Below, piece after piece: positions 16,300 through 24,650 of a stretch of DNA of 64,000 nucleotides; positions within the stretch are counted from its first letter, which is position 1; the number at the start of each line of letters is the position of its first letter. The notes below the pieces were generated by a model. It was not told where the DNA came from. It saw only the letters and a program-made list of their open reading frames with translations, and made no database searches. Source of the stretch: Citreimonas salinaria (GTDB lineage Bacteria > Pseudomonadota > Alphaproteobacteria > Rhodobacterales > Rhodobacteraceae); the NCBI RefSeq assembly GCF_900107235.1, contig NZ_FNPF01000005.1:1-64000 (forward strand), in the 5' to 3' direction. The position numbers and the translations under genes were made by a program.

Positions 16300-16365
16300 G
16301 CGGGCAGGGCGGCCGGTGAAGGTTTTCCTGATCAGCCAACTTCGCGGACGCAACCAATCCCGGTG

Positions 16366-18666
16366 CTACGCGACGACCCGCAGCCCGCGCTCCTTCGCCC
16401 GCGCCTCGAGGACGGCAGAAGGCGCGTCGAACGGCGAGCGGATCATCGAAATGTCGACCACGACCGACTTCATCCGCTCGGCCAGTGCCTCGATCCCGAG
16501 GCTCTGCCCGTAGGAACGATCGCCCTCATCGGTATTGGCATGTCCCATCAGGCGGCAGCGAATGGCGTCCGACTTGTCGTCGGTGAGCAGGTCGTTGTGG
16601 AACGTCGTGCGGAGCGCGTGGAAATCGAGGCCGGGCCAGTAGCAGTCGTTCGTGCGGCGATAGTAGCCGAAGCTCTTGCTGAAATTCGCCGAAAAGGTGC
16701 CCTTCTGCACCCCTCGCGTGAGGAACGGGAAGAGCCGGATGTGCTTCTCTTTCCTGCGGAACTCGACAAGTTTCAGCAAGCCAAGTTCGATCAATTGCGG
16801 ATGGAGGGGCATGATGCGCTCGCTGCTGAGAGTCTTCACGCCGTTGATGATGGTCTTGCTCACCTTGAGATAGGGGATGCCCTTGTCGGAGCCGAAGTCG
16901 TCAGGACCGAGCTGGAGGCACTCCTCCATCCGGAGCCCTTGGTGGCGCGCGATCAGGGGCGCCCAGAACAGGGGTTCGCCGATGTCCTCAAGCGGCTCCT
17001 GGAACACCCGCGATCCGAATAGCGTGTAGATGCGGTCGTCCCAGGCGACGCGCTTGCGACCGCCTTCACCGCTCTTCAACGCTTTGACCTCCTTGTTGGT
17101 CCAGGTGCAGATGCTGAACGGGTTCTGGTCGATCAGCTGCATGTCCCAGAGCATTTCGCCGATGGCACGCGCGACTCGTCCGTGCTTGATGTAGGTAGAC
17201 ACGCTCAGCCGGGCCACGTGCGTGTCGAGCCTGATCTGGTCGATTTCCTCTTCGGTCGCGCCCCTTGCTTTCGCCGCAGCAATCTTCCTCTCTCCCTCCG
17301 CCTCTTGCGCGTCCGCTCTCTCGATGAGCTCCAGCATATTGAACTTGCCCCGTTCAGCTTCGGACCGGCCGTGATTGTTCGGGACCTGCCAGAGCTGCTC
17401 CAGGCCGTCGTTCACGTCGTCGACATGGATTTCGTCGACAGGAATATCCCCGATCACGGACAGCCAGAAGTCGAGGGCGAACCGGCGCTTGCCTCGGTGA
17501 TCCTCGGTGAGACGCTCTTCCAGGGTCGCGCCCTGCTTGTCCCTCGGGAGCGGCTTGCGCTTCTGGTGAACGTTGAAGGGAGCATGATAGCCCCAGCTCA
17601 GCAGCTCGTAGTGCAACTCGATCGCTTCGCCGAAAGTGATCCCGCGATGCTTATCGAGGGCAGCGCGAGAGGCTTCGGACAACAGCGTCCGGTCGATGAG
17701 GATGCGGGGCGGGCGGGTCGCGATCCGCGCCTTCTGCCAGCTCTGTTCGTCATAGTCGTCCGGCATGTCGAGACCGGCGGGCACGATGGCTGGCGTCAGA
17801 GCGGTGGTGGCGAGGAGGGACGAGTGCGCTGCGGTCTTCGTCGGCTGAGGGTCCGGTGCGGGCGCCGGGGCGATGCCGGGCGGGACATGTTTGGCAGGTG
17901 CCATGGTTTCCGAGAAGAAGGAGGCCGGGGCAGCTTCGACGGGAGTCGGTGCAGTCTGGGTGCTCGCGAAGGCCGCCGGTGCAACGGCCAGCGCCGGGGC
18001 GATGCCGGGGTGCGCAACGGCGGCCGCCGTGGCGGTGCCGATGGCGCGGCGGAAGAACACGGTGGGCTGGTCGTAGATGCCCTGCTGCCGGCGGGCACGT
18101 TCCTGGCTGACATCGAGAAGGACCCGGGTTGCCTCGTAGGCGAGCGCGGTCCAATCCTCATCGGCCGCGTCGAGCTCGAGCCCGAGCCGTGCGGCGACAT
18201 GGCGAAGCGGCTGGCGCGCGACCTCGCGGTCCCCGAGCCAGAGCGCCTGGCGCAGGGTGGCCTGGAGCGCCTCCTCGCGCCGGAGATCCATGGCGGCGGC
18301 CTCGGGGCTACGGGGACCGGCGACGGCGCGCGCACGCTCGAAGGCCTCGATCTCGAACCGAACGAGGCTTTCCAGCATCCAGACCTGTGTTTCGGGCGCA
18401 ATCGCCATCGTCATCTCCGCACCTGCGGCGAAGACCAGGTCGCTCATCTCGGTGAGGCGGCGGGCCAGGATCTTCGCGTCGGCCGGGAGATGGGTGCGAA
18501 GCGAAAAGCAGAGGAACGATTTTTCCAATGGGGTTCGGAAGTCATTCCCCGCAGCGCCGGACGATGCGCCACCCCGGTCCCGTAGGGACCGGGGCAGGCG
18601 CCTGCGCCAGTAGAATCCGTTCCTTCGGATTTCGAGGTGGGGCGGCAAGCTCCGATTCCGGGGCAT
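16366..18666 (-). CDS. Island tyrosine integrase next to tRNA-Asn
   Basis: 766 aa from the ATG at 18666, which has AGGAGGG seven bases upstream; an in-frame ATG at 18672 is only two bases from that site. The N-terminus (HLEIRRNGFYWRRRLP) is the DUF6538-type domain of phage-like integrases. An Ala/Pro-rich linker covers roughly residues 235-320. The C-terminal catalytic domain shows R in HQGLRMEECLQL, H-x-x-R in LDFHALRTTFHN, H in LMGHANTDEG and Y in RSYGQSLG. It lies 120 bp from the 3' end of tRNA-Asn, the usual arrangement for an integrase that recombined into that tRNA. It most likely mobilised the island to its left. Confidence 0.9.
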   Translation of the reverse strand: MPRNRSLPPHLEIRRNGFYWRRRLPRSLRDRGGASSGAAGNDFRTPLEKSFLCFSLRTHLPADAKILARRLTEMSDLVFAAGAEMTMAIAPETQVWMLESLVRFEIEAFERARAVAGPRSPEAAAMDLRREEALQATLRQALWLGDREVARQPLRHVAARLGLELDAADEDWTALAYEATRVLLDVSQERARRQQGIYDQPTVFFRRAIGTATAAAVAHPGIAPALAVAPAAFASTQTAPTPVEAAPASFFSETMAPAKHVPPGIAPAPAPDPQPTKTAAHSSLLATTALTPAIVPAGLDMPDDYDEQSWQKARIATRPPRILIDRTLLSEASRAALDKHRGITFGEAIELHYELLSWGYHAPFNVHQKRKPLPRDKQGATLEERLTEDHRGKRRFALDFWLSVIGDIPVDEIHVDDVNDGLEQLWQVPNNHGRSEAERGKFNMLELIERADAQEAEGERKIAAAKARGATEEEIDQIRLDTHVARLSVSTYIKHGRVARAIGEMLWDMQLIDQNPFSICTWTNKEVKALKSGEGGRKRVAWDDRIYTLFGSRVFQEPLEDIGEPLFWAPLIARHQGLRMEECLQLGPDDFGSDKGIPYLKVSKTIINGVKTLSSERIMPLHPQLIELGLLKLVEFRRKEKHIRLFPFLTRGVQKGTFSANFSKSFGYYRRTNDCYWPGLDFHALRTTFHNDLLTDDKSDAIRCRLMGHANTDEGDRSYGQSLGIEALAERMKSVVVDISMIRSPFDAPSAVLEARAKERGLRVVA

Positions 18667-18679
18667 CGACATGCCCTCC

Positions 18680-18721
18680 TGTGCACACGTTGTGCACCGC
18701 CGTGTGCACCTGAATGTGCAC
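18680..18721. repeat. Four phased TGTGCAC repeats upstream of the integrase
   Basis: TGTGCAC occurs at 18680, 18691, 18703 and 18715, with start-to-start steps of 11, 12 and 12 bp, so all copies face about the same side of the helix. The first copy overlaps the integrase ribosome binding site. They lie between the integrase start and the tRNA, where arm-type integrase sites or a repressor operator would be expected. Confidence 0.55.
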
Positions 18722-18785
18722 CTCGTCGTCGAGCTCCGATTCCGGATCTCGGAAATCCCTTGTTTTCAGGGGCTTGCTGGGATTT

Positions 18786-18860
18786 TGGCTCCGGCGGCAG
18801 GGATCGAACCTGCGACCAATTGATTAACAGTCAACTGCTCTACCGCTGAGCTACGCCGGA
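18786..18860 (-). tRNA. tRNA-Asn (anticodon GTT)
   Basis: On the minus strand a 75-nt cloverleaf can be folded. The acceptor stem is TCCGGCG/CGCCGGA, the D arm GCTC-AGCGGTA-GAGC, the anticodon stem GTTGA/TCAAT with loop CTGTTAA (anticodon GTT), the T arm GCAGG-TTCGATC-CCTGC, then G and an encoded CCA end. The 3' end faces the integrase. The tRNA is intact, so any element inserted here restored its 3' end. The distal attachment repeat should lie left of the window and was not found inside it. Confidence 0.95.
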
Positions 18861-18960
18861 ACACGTGGGCCGTATAGCAAGCTCGATTCCGGGCGTCCAG
18901 AGGCACGAGGCAGATTTTTTGCGCCGCGCGCGAAGGAGATGAAGCCTGGGCCAGGGCCGA

Positions 18961-19875
18961 TCAGCCCAGGCCAAAAACGGCGTCCGCGCGGATCGGGCCT
19001 TCGCACCGCGCTGCGCCGGTATCGTACAGCGCCAGAAGGTGCGCGAGGACGTTGCGGCTGGCGGCAGGCAACAAAGCAGCGGGCGTGTCGGTGTAAATGC
19101 TGCGGGCCAGCGCGGAGGCGGAGGCGGGACCCGAGGCCAGCGCGGCGATGATCGCGGATTCGCGTGCGCGGCGGTGGGCGCGCAGCGCGCGCGTCCGCTC
19201 CGCAGGGTCGTCAACCGGCGCGCCGTGGCCGGGCAGGAACCGCATCCAGTCGCGGGACAGCAGCCGGTCGAGCGAGGCCATAAAGGCGGCAAGGTCGCCG
19301 TCGGGCGGCGAGATCAGCGAACTGGCCCAGCCCATCACGAGATCGCCCGTGAACAGCGTATCGCCGATCGCGAAGCCCATGTGGTTGGCCATGTGGCCGG
19401 GCAGGTGGAGCGCCTCGATCCGCCAGCCATCGCCGTCGAGGAACGCGCCGTCCTGAAGCGTCTGGTCGGGAGCGAATCCCGTATCCACGCCTTCGCCGCC
19501 CGACAGATTGCCCTGCGCGGCAAGCCGGCGCATGGTGGCGCTGCGCCCCGCATCGGGCGGGCCGAAGGCGAGGATCGGAGCCCCGGTGCGGGCGGACAAG
19601 GGCCTGGCCAGCGGCGAATGGTCGAGATGTGCATGGGTGACGAGGATGTGGGTGATCATCTGTCCCGGCTGCACGGCGTCGAGGATCGCCTGAAGATGTG
19701 CGCCGTCGTCGGGGCCGGGATCGATCACGGCCAGACCGCGTTTTCCCACGAGATAGGTGTTGGTGCCGCGATACGTCATCGGCGACGGGTTGGGCGCCAG
19801 AACGCGCCGCAGGCCCGGGCCCACCGGCTCGGCCACGCCCGGGCGCGGGTCGAAATCGGGCTGCGGATCGGTCAT
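18961..19875 (-). CDS. MBL-fold metallo-hydrolase (LACTB2-like)
   Basis: 304 aa. The metal-binding H-x-H-x-D-H motif is THAHLDHS (H81, H83, D85, H86), with further ligands likely in LHLPGHMANH, FTGDLVMG and FLPGHG. The protein has the compact lactamase domain plus a C-terminal winged-helix-like extension found in LACTB2-type hydrolases. Family members hydrolyse thioesters, glutathione conjugates or RNA, so the substrate cannot be named. It is divergent from the histidine kinase gene 52 bp away and borders the tRNA-Asn. Confidence 0.85.
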   Translation of the reverse strand: MTDPQPDFDPRPGVAEPVGPGLRRVLAPNPSPMTYRGTNTYLVGKRGLAVIDPGPDDGAHLQAILDAVQPGQMITHILVTHAHLDHSPLARPLSARTGAPILAFGPPDAGRSATMRRLAAQGNLSGGEGVDTGFAPDQTLQDGAFLDGDGWRIEALHLPGHMANHMGFAIGDTLFTGDLVMGWASSLISPPDGDLAAFMASLDRLLSRDWMRFLPGHGAPVDDPAERTRALRAHRRARESAIIAALASGPASASALARSIYTDTPAALLPAASRNVLAHLLALYDTGAARCEGPIRADAVFGLG

Positions 19876-19927
19876 CGGCGTCGCTTTCGCAATGGTGCGC
19901 CGCGGGCGCTTTGGCTAGGTGTAGCGC

Positions 19928-21217
19928 ATGGCGTTCGAAGGGCTCAAACGATACATGCCACGCGGGATCTACGGGCGCGCGGCGCTGATCCTGGTGCTGC
20001 CCGTGGTGACGCTGCAGCTGGTCATATCGATTGTCTTCATCCAGCGCCACTTCGAGGACGTGGCGGTTCAACTGACGACCGATTCCGCGCGCGCCGTGTC
20101 CTATGCGCTGTCGATTGATGATCCCGAGGCTGCGGCAAGCGCCCTCGATTTCAGCCTGCGGCCGGTGGACGAAGAGGCGCTGCCCGACCAGGATTTGCGT
20201 CGCTGGTACGATTTCTCGGCTTTGGTGGTGATGCGCACGCTGCGCGAACGGCTGCAGAACGTCGAGCGGATCGCCATACCCGACGACTCGCGCGTCTGGA
20301 TCTACCTGCGACGCGAAGGGCAGCTGTTCGAGGTTGCGCTGAAAAGGGGCCGGGTGGCGGCATCCAACCCGCACCAGCTATTGGTTCACATGGTGTTCTT
20401 CGGCGCGTTGACGACCGTGATCGCCTATCTCTATCTGCGCAACCAGTTGCGGCCGATCACGCGTCTGGCGCACGCGGCGCAGGCGTTCGGGCGCGGGCGT
20501 CACGTGCCCTACACGCCGGGCGGCGCGGTCGAGGTGCGCACTGCGGGCCACGCCTTCCTGGACATGCGCGCCCGGATCGAGCGACAAATCGAACAGCGCA
20601 CGATGATGCTGTCGGGGATCAGCCACGACCTTCGTACGCCGCTGACGCGGCTGCGGTTGGGTTTGTCGCTGCTGGACGACGATGAGCGTGAACCGCTCGA
20701 GCGCGATGTGGACGAGATGCAGCGCCTGATCGACGCCTTCCTGGACTTCGCCCGTGGCGACGCCGAGACCGGACCGGCCGAGCCGGTGGACCCGGTGGCG
20801 CTGGCCTCTTGCGTGGTTGACGATGCTCGCCGCGCCGGTCAGCCGGTCGAGCTGGGCGTGACCGAGGGGCAGGGCGTCTTGCCGTTGCGGTCGGCGGCCA
20901 TCCGCCGTGCGATCGAGAACCTCGTGACCAACGCCGTGCGCTACGGGACGCGCTGCCGCGTCTCGGTGCGGCTGACCGAGCGGTCGCTGCGTATCAGGGT
21001 CGAGGATGACGGCCCCGGCATCCCGCCCGAGGATCGTCCCGAGGCGGTCCGCCCCTTCGTCCGTCTGGACCCGGCGCGCAATCAGGATCGCGGCTCGGGA
21101 GTGGGGCTGGGGCTGGCCATCGCGGCGGATGTGGCGCGGGCGCATGGCGGCGTGCTGCGGCTGACCGACAGCGCAACGTTGGGCGGCCTTTGCGTCGACA
21201 TCGTCATCGGCCGCTGA
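19928..21217 (+). CDS. EnvZ-type sensor histidine kinase
   Basis: 429 aa inner-membrane kinase. Transmembrane segments lie at about 17-38 and 152-172, with a periplasmic domain of about 110 residues between them. A HAMP linker is followed by the phospho-acceptor box LSGISHDLRTPLTRLR (H233). The ATPase domain has the N box RRAIENLVTNAVRYG and the G boxes DDGPGIP and GSGVGLGLA. The overall plan matches EnvZ/PetP-type kinases that pair with OmpR-family regulators. No response regulator adjoins it here, so the partner must be encoded elsewhere. Confidence 0.85.
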   Translation: MAFEGLKRYMPRGIYGRAALILVLPVVTLQLVISIVFIQRHFEDVAVQLTTDSARAVSYALSIDDPEAAASALDFSLRPVDEEALPDQDLRRWYDFSALVVMRTLRERLQNVERIAIPDDSRVWIYLRREGQLFEVALKRGRVAASNPHQLLVHMVFFGALTTVIAYLYLRNQLRPITRLAHAAQAFGRGRHVPYTPGGAVEVRTAGHAFLDMRARIERQIEQRTMMLSGISHDLRTPLTRLRLGLSLLDDDEREPLERDVDEMQRLIDAFLDFARGDAETGPAEPVDPVALASCVVDDARRAGQPVELGVTEGQGVLPLRSAAIRRAIENLVTNAVRYGTRCRVSVRLTERSLRIRVEDDGPGIPPEDRPEAVRPFVRLDPARNQDRGSGVGLGLAIAADVARAHGGVLRLTDSATLGGLCVDIVIGR

Positions 21218-21336
21218 ACAGCACGATCGCGCGGTTTCACGACACTTTTGCGGCGGTATCGCCCGGAGGAAGCGCCGGCTGACCACCTCGGCCAGCCGGT
21301 TCCCGGCCGGAGACGAAGCCCGGACCAACCCGCGGC

Positions 21337-21453
21337 CTAAAGCCAGCCCTGAACGGTGCGCGCTCCGGCCGAGATGTCCTGCCCCAGCCCGTCCACCGTA
21401 CCGCACGCCGCCAGAAGGGCCGCAAGCCCCAGAAGGAAAATTGCCGGTTTCAT
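21337..21453 (-). CDS. Entericidin A/B-like small lipoprotein
   Basis: 38 aa, too short for most gene callers. The N-terminus MKPAIFLLGLAALLAACG is a lipoprotein signal with a LAAC lipobox (Cys17), and the mature part GTVDGLGQDISAGARTVQG matches the entericidin family pattern of a short amphipathic glycine-rich peptide. The product would be a lipid-anchored envelope peptide. Entericidin A/B in Escherichia coli form an antidote/toxin pair tied to stationary phase, but only one copy is seen here. Purine-rich AGAGGCAGAGCAGG precedes the ATG. It is convergent with the kinase gene. Confidence 0.75.
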   Translation of the reverse strand: MKPAIFLLGLAALLAACGTVDGLGQDISAGARTVQGWL

Positions 21454-21527
21454 TACCTGCTCTGCCTCTTGTCATGCGCGGGAAACGGGTTCGTCCCCGC
21501 GCTGCTTGTTCCCGTTCGGGATTCTGC

Positions 21528-23348
21528 TCAGTTTTCTTCCTGCCACCACCAGACGTCCGGCTGCCAGTTGATCCAGTCGCCGTAGATCGGGATGGCCTCG
21601 GGGAATTTCAGCTCTTTGGCGTGGGCGATGCGCGAGGTGTTGTATTCGTAGAACGGGACCACGTAGCGCCCGGTGGTCAGGACCCGGTCCAGCGCCTTGG
21701 TCGCGGCCACGAAATCCTCGCGGGTTTCAGAATTCAGCAACCGGTCGATCATGGCTTCGGCCGCGGGCGAGCACATGCCCATCAGGTTCCGCGACCCCCG
21801 CGTCTCGGCCGCTTCGCAGGACCAGTAGAGGCGTTGCTCGTTGCCCGGCGACAACGACAGGCCACGGCGGTAATAGGTCATGTCGAAGTCGAACTGGTCG
21901 GTGCGCTCGCGGTATTGCGCGGGATCCACGACGGACACGGTCGCGTCGATGCCCATGCGGGTAAGACTTTCGACGAAGATGTCGGCGATGGATTGCGGCT
22001 CTCCGGCACCCTGGCTCAGCAGGATCTCGAACTTCATCGGCTGGCCGTCGGGCGTCATCATCACGCCGTCCTCGATGACGTAGCCGGCCTCGGCCATCAG
22101 GTCGATGGCGGCGCGGATTCCGGCGCGGTTGCGCGCCGAGCCGTCCGAGACGGGCAGGGCGTAGCCTTCGAGCGCGCCGGGCAGCAACTGGTCGGCGAAG
22201 GGTTCGAGGAACTCTCGCACCCGACCCTCGGCCGGTCCGTCATCCATACCCAGCACCGAGTTCGAGAAATACGAGGTGATGCGCTCCTGCGCGCCGCCGG
22301 TCAGGGCATCGTTGACGTATTCGAAGTTGAAGGCGTGCAGCATCGCGTCGCGCACGCGCCAGTCGTCGAAGGGCGCGCGGCGGGTGTTCATGACGAAGCC
22401 GGTGATGCCGGTGGGCCTTTCGTGCGGGATCAGCGACTTGACCACATCACCGCGCTGGATGGCCGCGAAATCGTACTGGCTCTCCCATTTCTCCGCGTTG
22501 AACTCGCGGTTCGAGTTGAGAATTCCCGCCTTGAACGCCTCGAAGGCGGCGGTCTCGTCGCCGAAGAATTCCATCCGGATCGTGTCGAGGTTGTTGGTCC
22601 CGCGGCGGAAGGGCAGATCCGCGCCCCAGTAGTCGGGATCGCGCGACAGCTCGACGAAGCGGCCTGGTTCGAAATCGGTGACCACGTAGGGCGCCGAGGT
22701 GATGGGGATGGTGTCCAGCCCCGATTCGGCGAAGTCCTTGCCCTCCCACTGGGCCTTCTTCAGGATCGGGCGCATGCCGATGATCAGCGCCAGCTCGCGA
22801 TCCTCAACGTTGAAGTCGAAGCGAACCGAGCGTTCGCCGGTCTTCTCCATCTTCTCGACCTTGTCCCAGGTCGAGTGATAACGCGGGTGACCGACCGTAC
22901 CGAGGGTCTCGTAGCTCCACATCACATCCTCGACGGTGACGGGGCTGCCATCGGAAAACTTGGCTTCGGGGCGCAGGGTGAACTCCACCCATTCGCGGTT
23001 CTCGCCGACCTCGATGCTTTCGGCCAACAGACCGTAGAGCGAGAACGGCTCGTCCCAGTTGCGGCCCATCAGCGTTTCATGCGCCAGGTGCGGCAATTGC
23101 CACGGGCTCGAGCCCTTGAGGATCAGCGGGTTTAGGCTGTCGAAGCCACCGACCTCGCCGGTGACGATGCGGCCGCCCGTGGGCGCGTCGGGATTGGCAT
23201 AGGGCAGCGCCTGGAAGTCGGCCGGAAGCTGGGGCTCGCCATACATTGCAATGCCGTGGCTATCGGCCAGTGCCGTCTGCGCGCCCAGAATCGCCGCCAC
23301 GGCGAGGGACGCATTACGACGAATAAAGCGGAATAAGTCGAGGTGCAT
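21528..23348 (-). CDS. Family 5 extracellular solute-binding protein, YejA-like
   Basis: 606 aa periplasmic protein with a signal peptide (SLAVAAILGAQTALADS, cleavage near residue 29). The body matches family 5 oligopeptide-type binding proteins of the YejA branch: the early IAMYGEPQLPADFQALPYAN, KFSDGSPVTVEDVMWSYE, and the C-terminal WINWQPDVWWW. YejA-type proteins deliver oligopeptides or microcin C-like compounds to YejBEF. No permease or ATPase genes adjoin it, so it must work with a transporter encoded elsewhere. The start at 23348 gives a normal signal peptide. Confidence 0.9.
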   Translation of the reverse strand: MHLDLFRFIRRNASLAVAAILGAQTALADSHGIAMYGEPQLPADFQALPYANPDAPTGGRIVTGEVGGFDSLNPLILKGSSPWQLPHLAHETLMGRNWDEPFSLYGLLAESIEVGENREWVEFTLRPEAKFSDGSPVTVEDVMWSYETLGTVGHPRYHSTWDKVEKMEKTGERSVRFDFNVEDRELALIIGMRPILKKAQWEGKDFAESGLDTIPITSAPYVVTDFEPGRFVELSRDPDYWGADLPFRRGTNNLDTIRMEFFGDETAAFEAFKAGILNSNREFNAEKWESQYDFAAIQRGDVVKSLIPHERPTGITGFVMNTRRAPFDDWRVRDAMLHAFNFEYVNDALTGGAQERITSYFSNSVLGMDDGPAEGRVREFLEPFADQLLPGALEGYALPVSDGSARNRAGIRAAIDLMAEAGYVIEDGVMMTPDGQPMKFEILLSQGAGEPQSIADIFVESLTRMGIDATVSVVDPAQYRERTDQFDFDMTYYRRGLSLSPGNEQRLYWSCEAAETRGSRNLMGMCSPAAEAMIDRLLNSETREDFVAATKALDRVLTTGRYVVPFYEYNTSRIAHAKELKFPEAIPIYGDWINWQPDVWWWQEEN

Positions 23349-23427
23349 TATCGCAACAATCCTTGGCTGCCCTTGTTTTCTTGGCCGCGATGCTACGCCG
23401 GCGCCACGGGCTTTTCAAACTTTAAGC

Positions 23428-23456
23428 TTGGACTCGGGCGAACAAGCGCTTATACA
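23428..23456 (+). promoter_or_regulatory. Sigma-70-like promoter of the candidate sRNA
   Basis: TTGGAC (23428-23433) and TATACA (23451-23456) are separated by exactly 17 bp. Transcription would begin near 23463, just before a stem-loop and a strong terminator, and no protein-coding start lies between. Confidence 0.5.
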
Positions 23457-23462
23457 TGAGGT

Positions 23463-23536
23463 ACTGCTCGATAGGTTTCTTGCCTGTATGAAACCTGCCT
23501 CAATAACTGACCCCGGCCTCGCGCCGGGGTTTTTTT
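23463..23536 (+). ncRNA. Candidate small RNA of about 75 nt
   Basis: This stretch starts at a predicted promoter and ends in a Rho-independent terminator. It contains one internal hairpin, AGGTTTC (23473-23479) with GAAACCT (23490-23496) around a 10-base loop, then a single-stranded CTCAATAACTGA-type linker, then the terminator. It lies between the divergent yejA-like and hydroxybutyrate dehydrogenase genes. No open frame with a ribosome binding site fits inside. It looks like a classic trans-acting sRNA. I cannot assign it to a named Rhodobacterales sRNA. Confidence 0.5.
23511..23536 (+). terminator. Rho-independent terminator of the candidate sRNA
   Basis: CCCCGGC and GCCGGGG form a perfect 7-bp stem with a CTCGC loop, followed directly by seven T. 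No plus-strand gene ends upstream, which is why a non-coding transcript is proposed. Confidence 0.85.
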
Positions 23537-23634
23537 GTGCCTGCATGCCGCCGGATCGGCCGTCGATCCGCACCCCCCTTATGTCTGACGCGCGGCGTGC
23601 TATGCTGCGCGCGCAACGCAAAGGGAGCGCGCGC

Positions 23635-24408
23635 ATGTCGCTGACAGGGAAGACGGCCATCGTCACCGGATCGAATTCGGGCATCGGGCTGGGCATCGCC
23701 GAGGAACTGGCCAAGGCCGGTGCGGCGGTTGTCCTGAACTCGTTCACCGACCGCGAGGAGGACCACGCGCTGGCCGCGCGGCTGGCGGACGACCACGGCG
23801 TCGACGTACGCTACATTCCCGCCGACATGGCCAGCGCGGACAATTGCCGGGCGCTGATCGAGAAAGCGGGCGGCTGCGACATCCTGGTCAACAATGCCGG
23901 CATCCAGCACGTGTCGCCGGTCGACAGCTTCCCAGTCGAGAAATGGGACGCGATCATCGCGATCAACCTCACTTCGGCCTTCCACACGACCGCCGCGGCA
24001 CTGCCTCACATGCGCAAGCGGGGCTGGGGCAGGGTGGTCAACATCGCCTCGGCCCACGGGCTGACGGCGTCGCCCTACAAATCGGCCTACGTCGCGGCCA
24101 AGCACGGCGTGGTCGGCCTGTCCAAGACCGTCGCGCTGGAAACCGCCGAGGAGCCGATCACCTGCAACGCGATCTGTCCGGGCTACGTGCTGACCCCGCT
24201 GGTCGAGGCGCAGATCCCGGCCACAATGAAGGAATACGGCATGGAACGCGAGCAGGTCATACGCGACATCATGCTGGCGCGGCAGCCCTCCAAGGACTTC
24301 GCCACAGTCGAGCAGATTGGCGGGACGACGGTTTTCCTGTGTTCGGACGCGGCGGCGCAGATCACGGGGACGACGATCAGCGTGGACGGTGGCTGGACCG
24401 CACTCTGA
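23635..24408 (+). CDS. bdhA: D-3-hydroxybutyrate dehydrogenase (short-chain dehydrogenase)
   Basis: 257 aa. The NAD-binding glycine motif is TGSNSGIGLG (residues 11-20), followed by NNAGIQH and the catalytic triad S139, Y152 and K156 (YVAAKHG). HVSPVDSFPVEKWD and the C-terminal GTTISVDGGWTAL match 3-hydroxybutyrate dehydrogenases, which oxidise (R)-3-hydroxybutyrate to acetoacetate in polyhydroxybutyrate breakdown. The ATG at 23635 follows AAGGGAG and gives the family's usual length. The longer open frame from 23251 runs through the sRNA and is not used. Confidence 0.9.
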   Translation: MSLTGKTAIVTGSNSGIGLGIAEELAKAGAAVVLNSFTDREEDHALAARLADDHGVDVRYIPADMASADNCRALIEKAGGCDILVNNAGIQHVSPVDSFPVEKWDAIIAINLTSAFHTTAAALPHMRKRGWGRVVNIASAHGLTASPYKSAYVAAKHGVVGLSKTVALETAEEPITCNAICPGYVLTPLVEAQIPATMKEYGMEREQVIRDIMLARQPSKDFATVEQIGGTTVFLCSDAAAQITGTTISVDGGWTAL

Positions 24409-24503
24409 CCGGCGACGCTTAAGCGGCTGCGCTCCCGCGCCTGCGGCGCCCCCGGGGAAATTTCAGCCGGAATGATGGGGTGGCGCGCCGCTTCCGCCCG
24501 GGG

Positions 24504-24532
24504 TTGCGCGCTGCGACGATCACCGCTATAGG
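24504..24532 (+). promoter_or_regulatory. Probable rpsB-tsf promoter
   Basis: TTGCGC (24504-24509) and TATAGG (24527-24532) are spaced by 17 bp and lie 118 bp before the rpsB start. This leaves a GC-rich leader in which ribosomal protein S2 autoregulation could act. The -35 box is only a fair match. Confidence 0.4.
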
Positions 24533-24650
24533 CGCGCTCACGAACCCCGCAGGCGGGGGCGGGCGTATCGGGAGAGACATCCCCGGACGTCCACCGGTTG
24601 GCCGTAAGGCTGATCCCCCGCCGAGGCATCAAACCGGAAAGGAAAACGGC

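Noticed and set aside
17182-18585. 467-aa plus-strand frame opposite the integrase
   Set aside because: The minus strand carries the full recombinase catalytic set; this frame is its complement shadow.
1-18785. Second copy of the tRNA-Asn 3' end as the left attachment site
   Set aside because: I found no repeat of the tRNA 3' sequence inside the window, so the other island end is assumed to lie further left.
21441-23135. 564-aa plus-strand frame opposite the solute-binding protein
   Set aside because: The minus strand encodes a signal peptide and family 5 binding-protein motifs. The plus frame has none.
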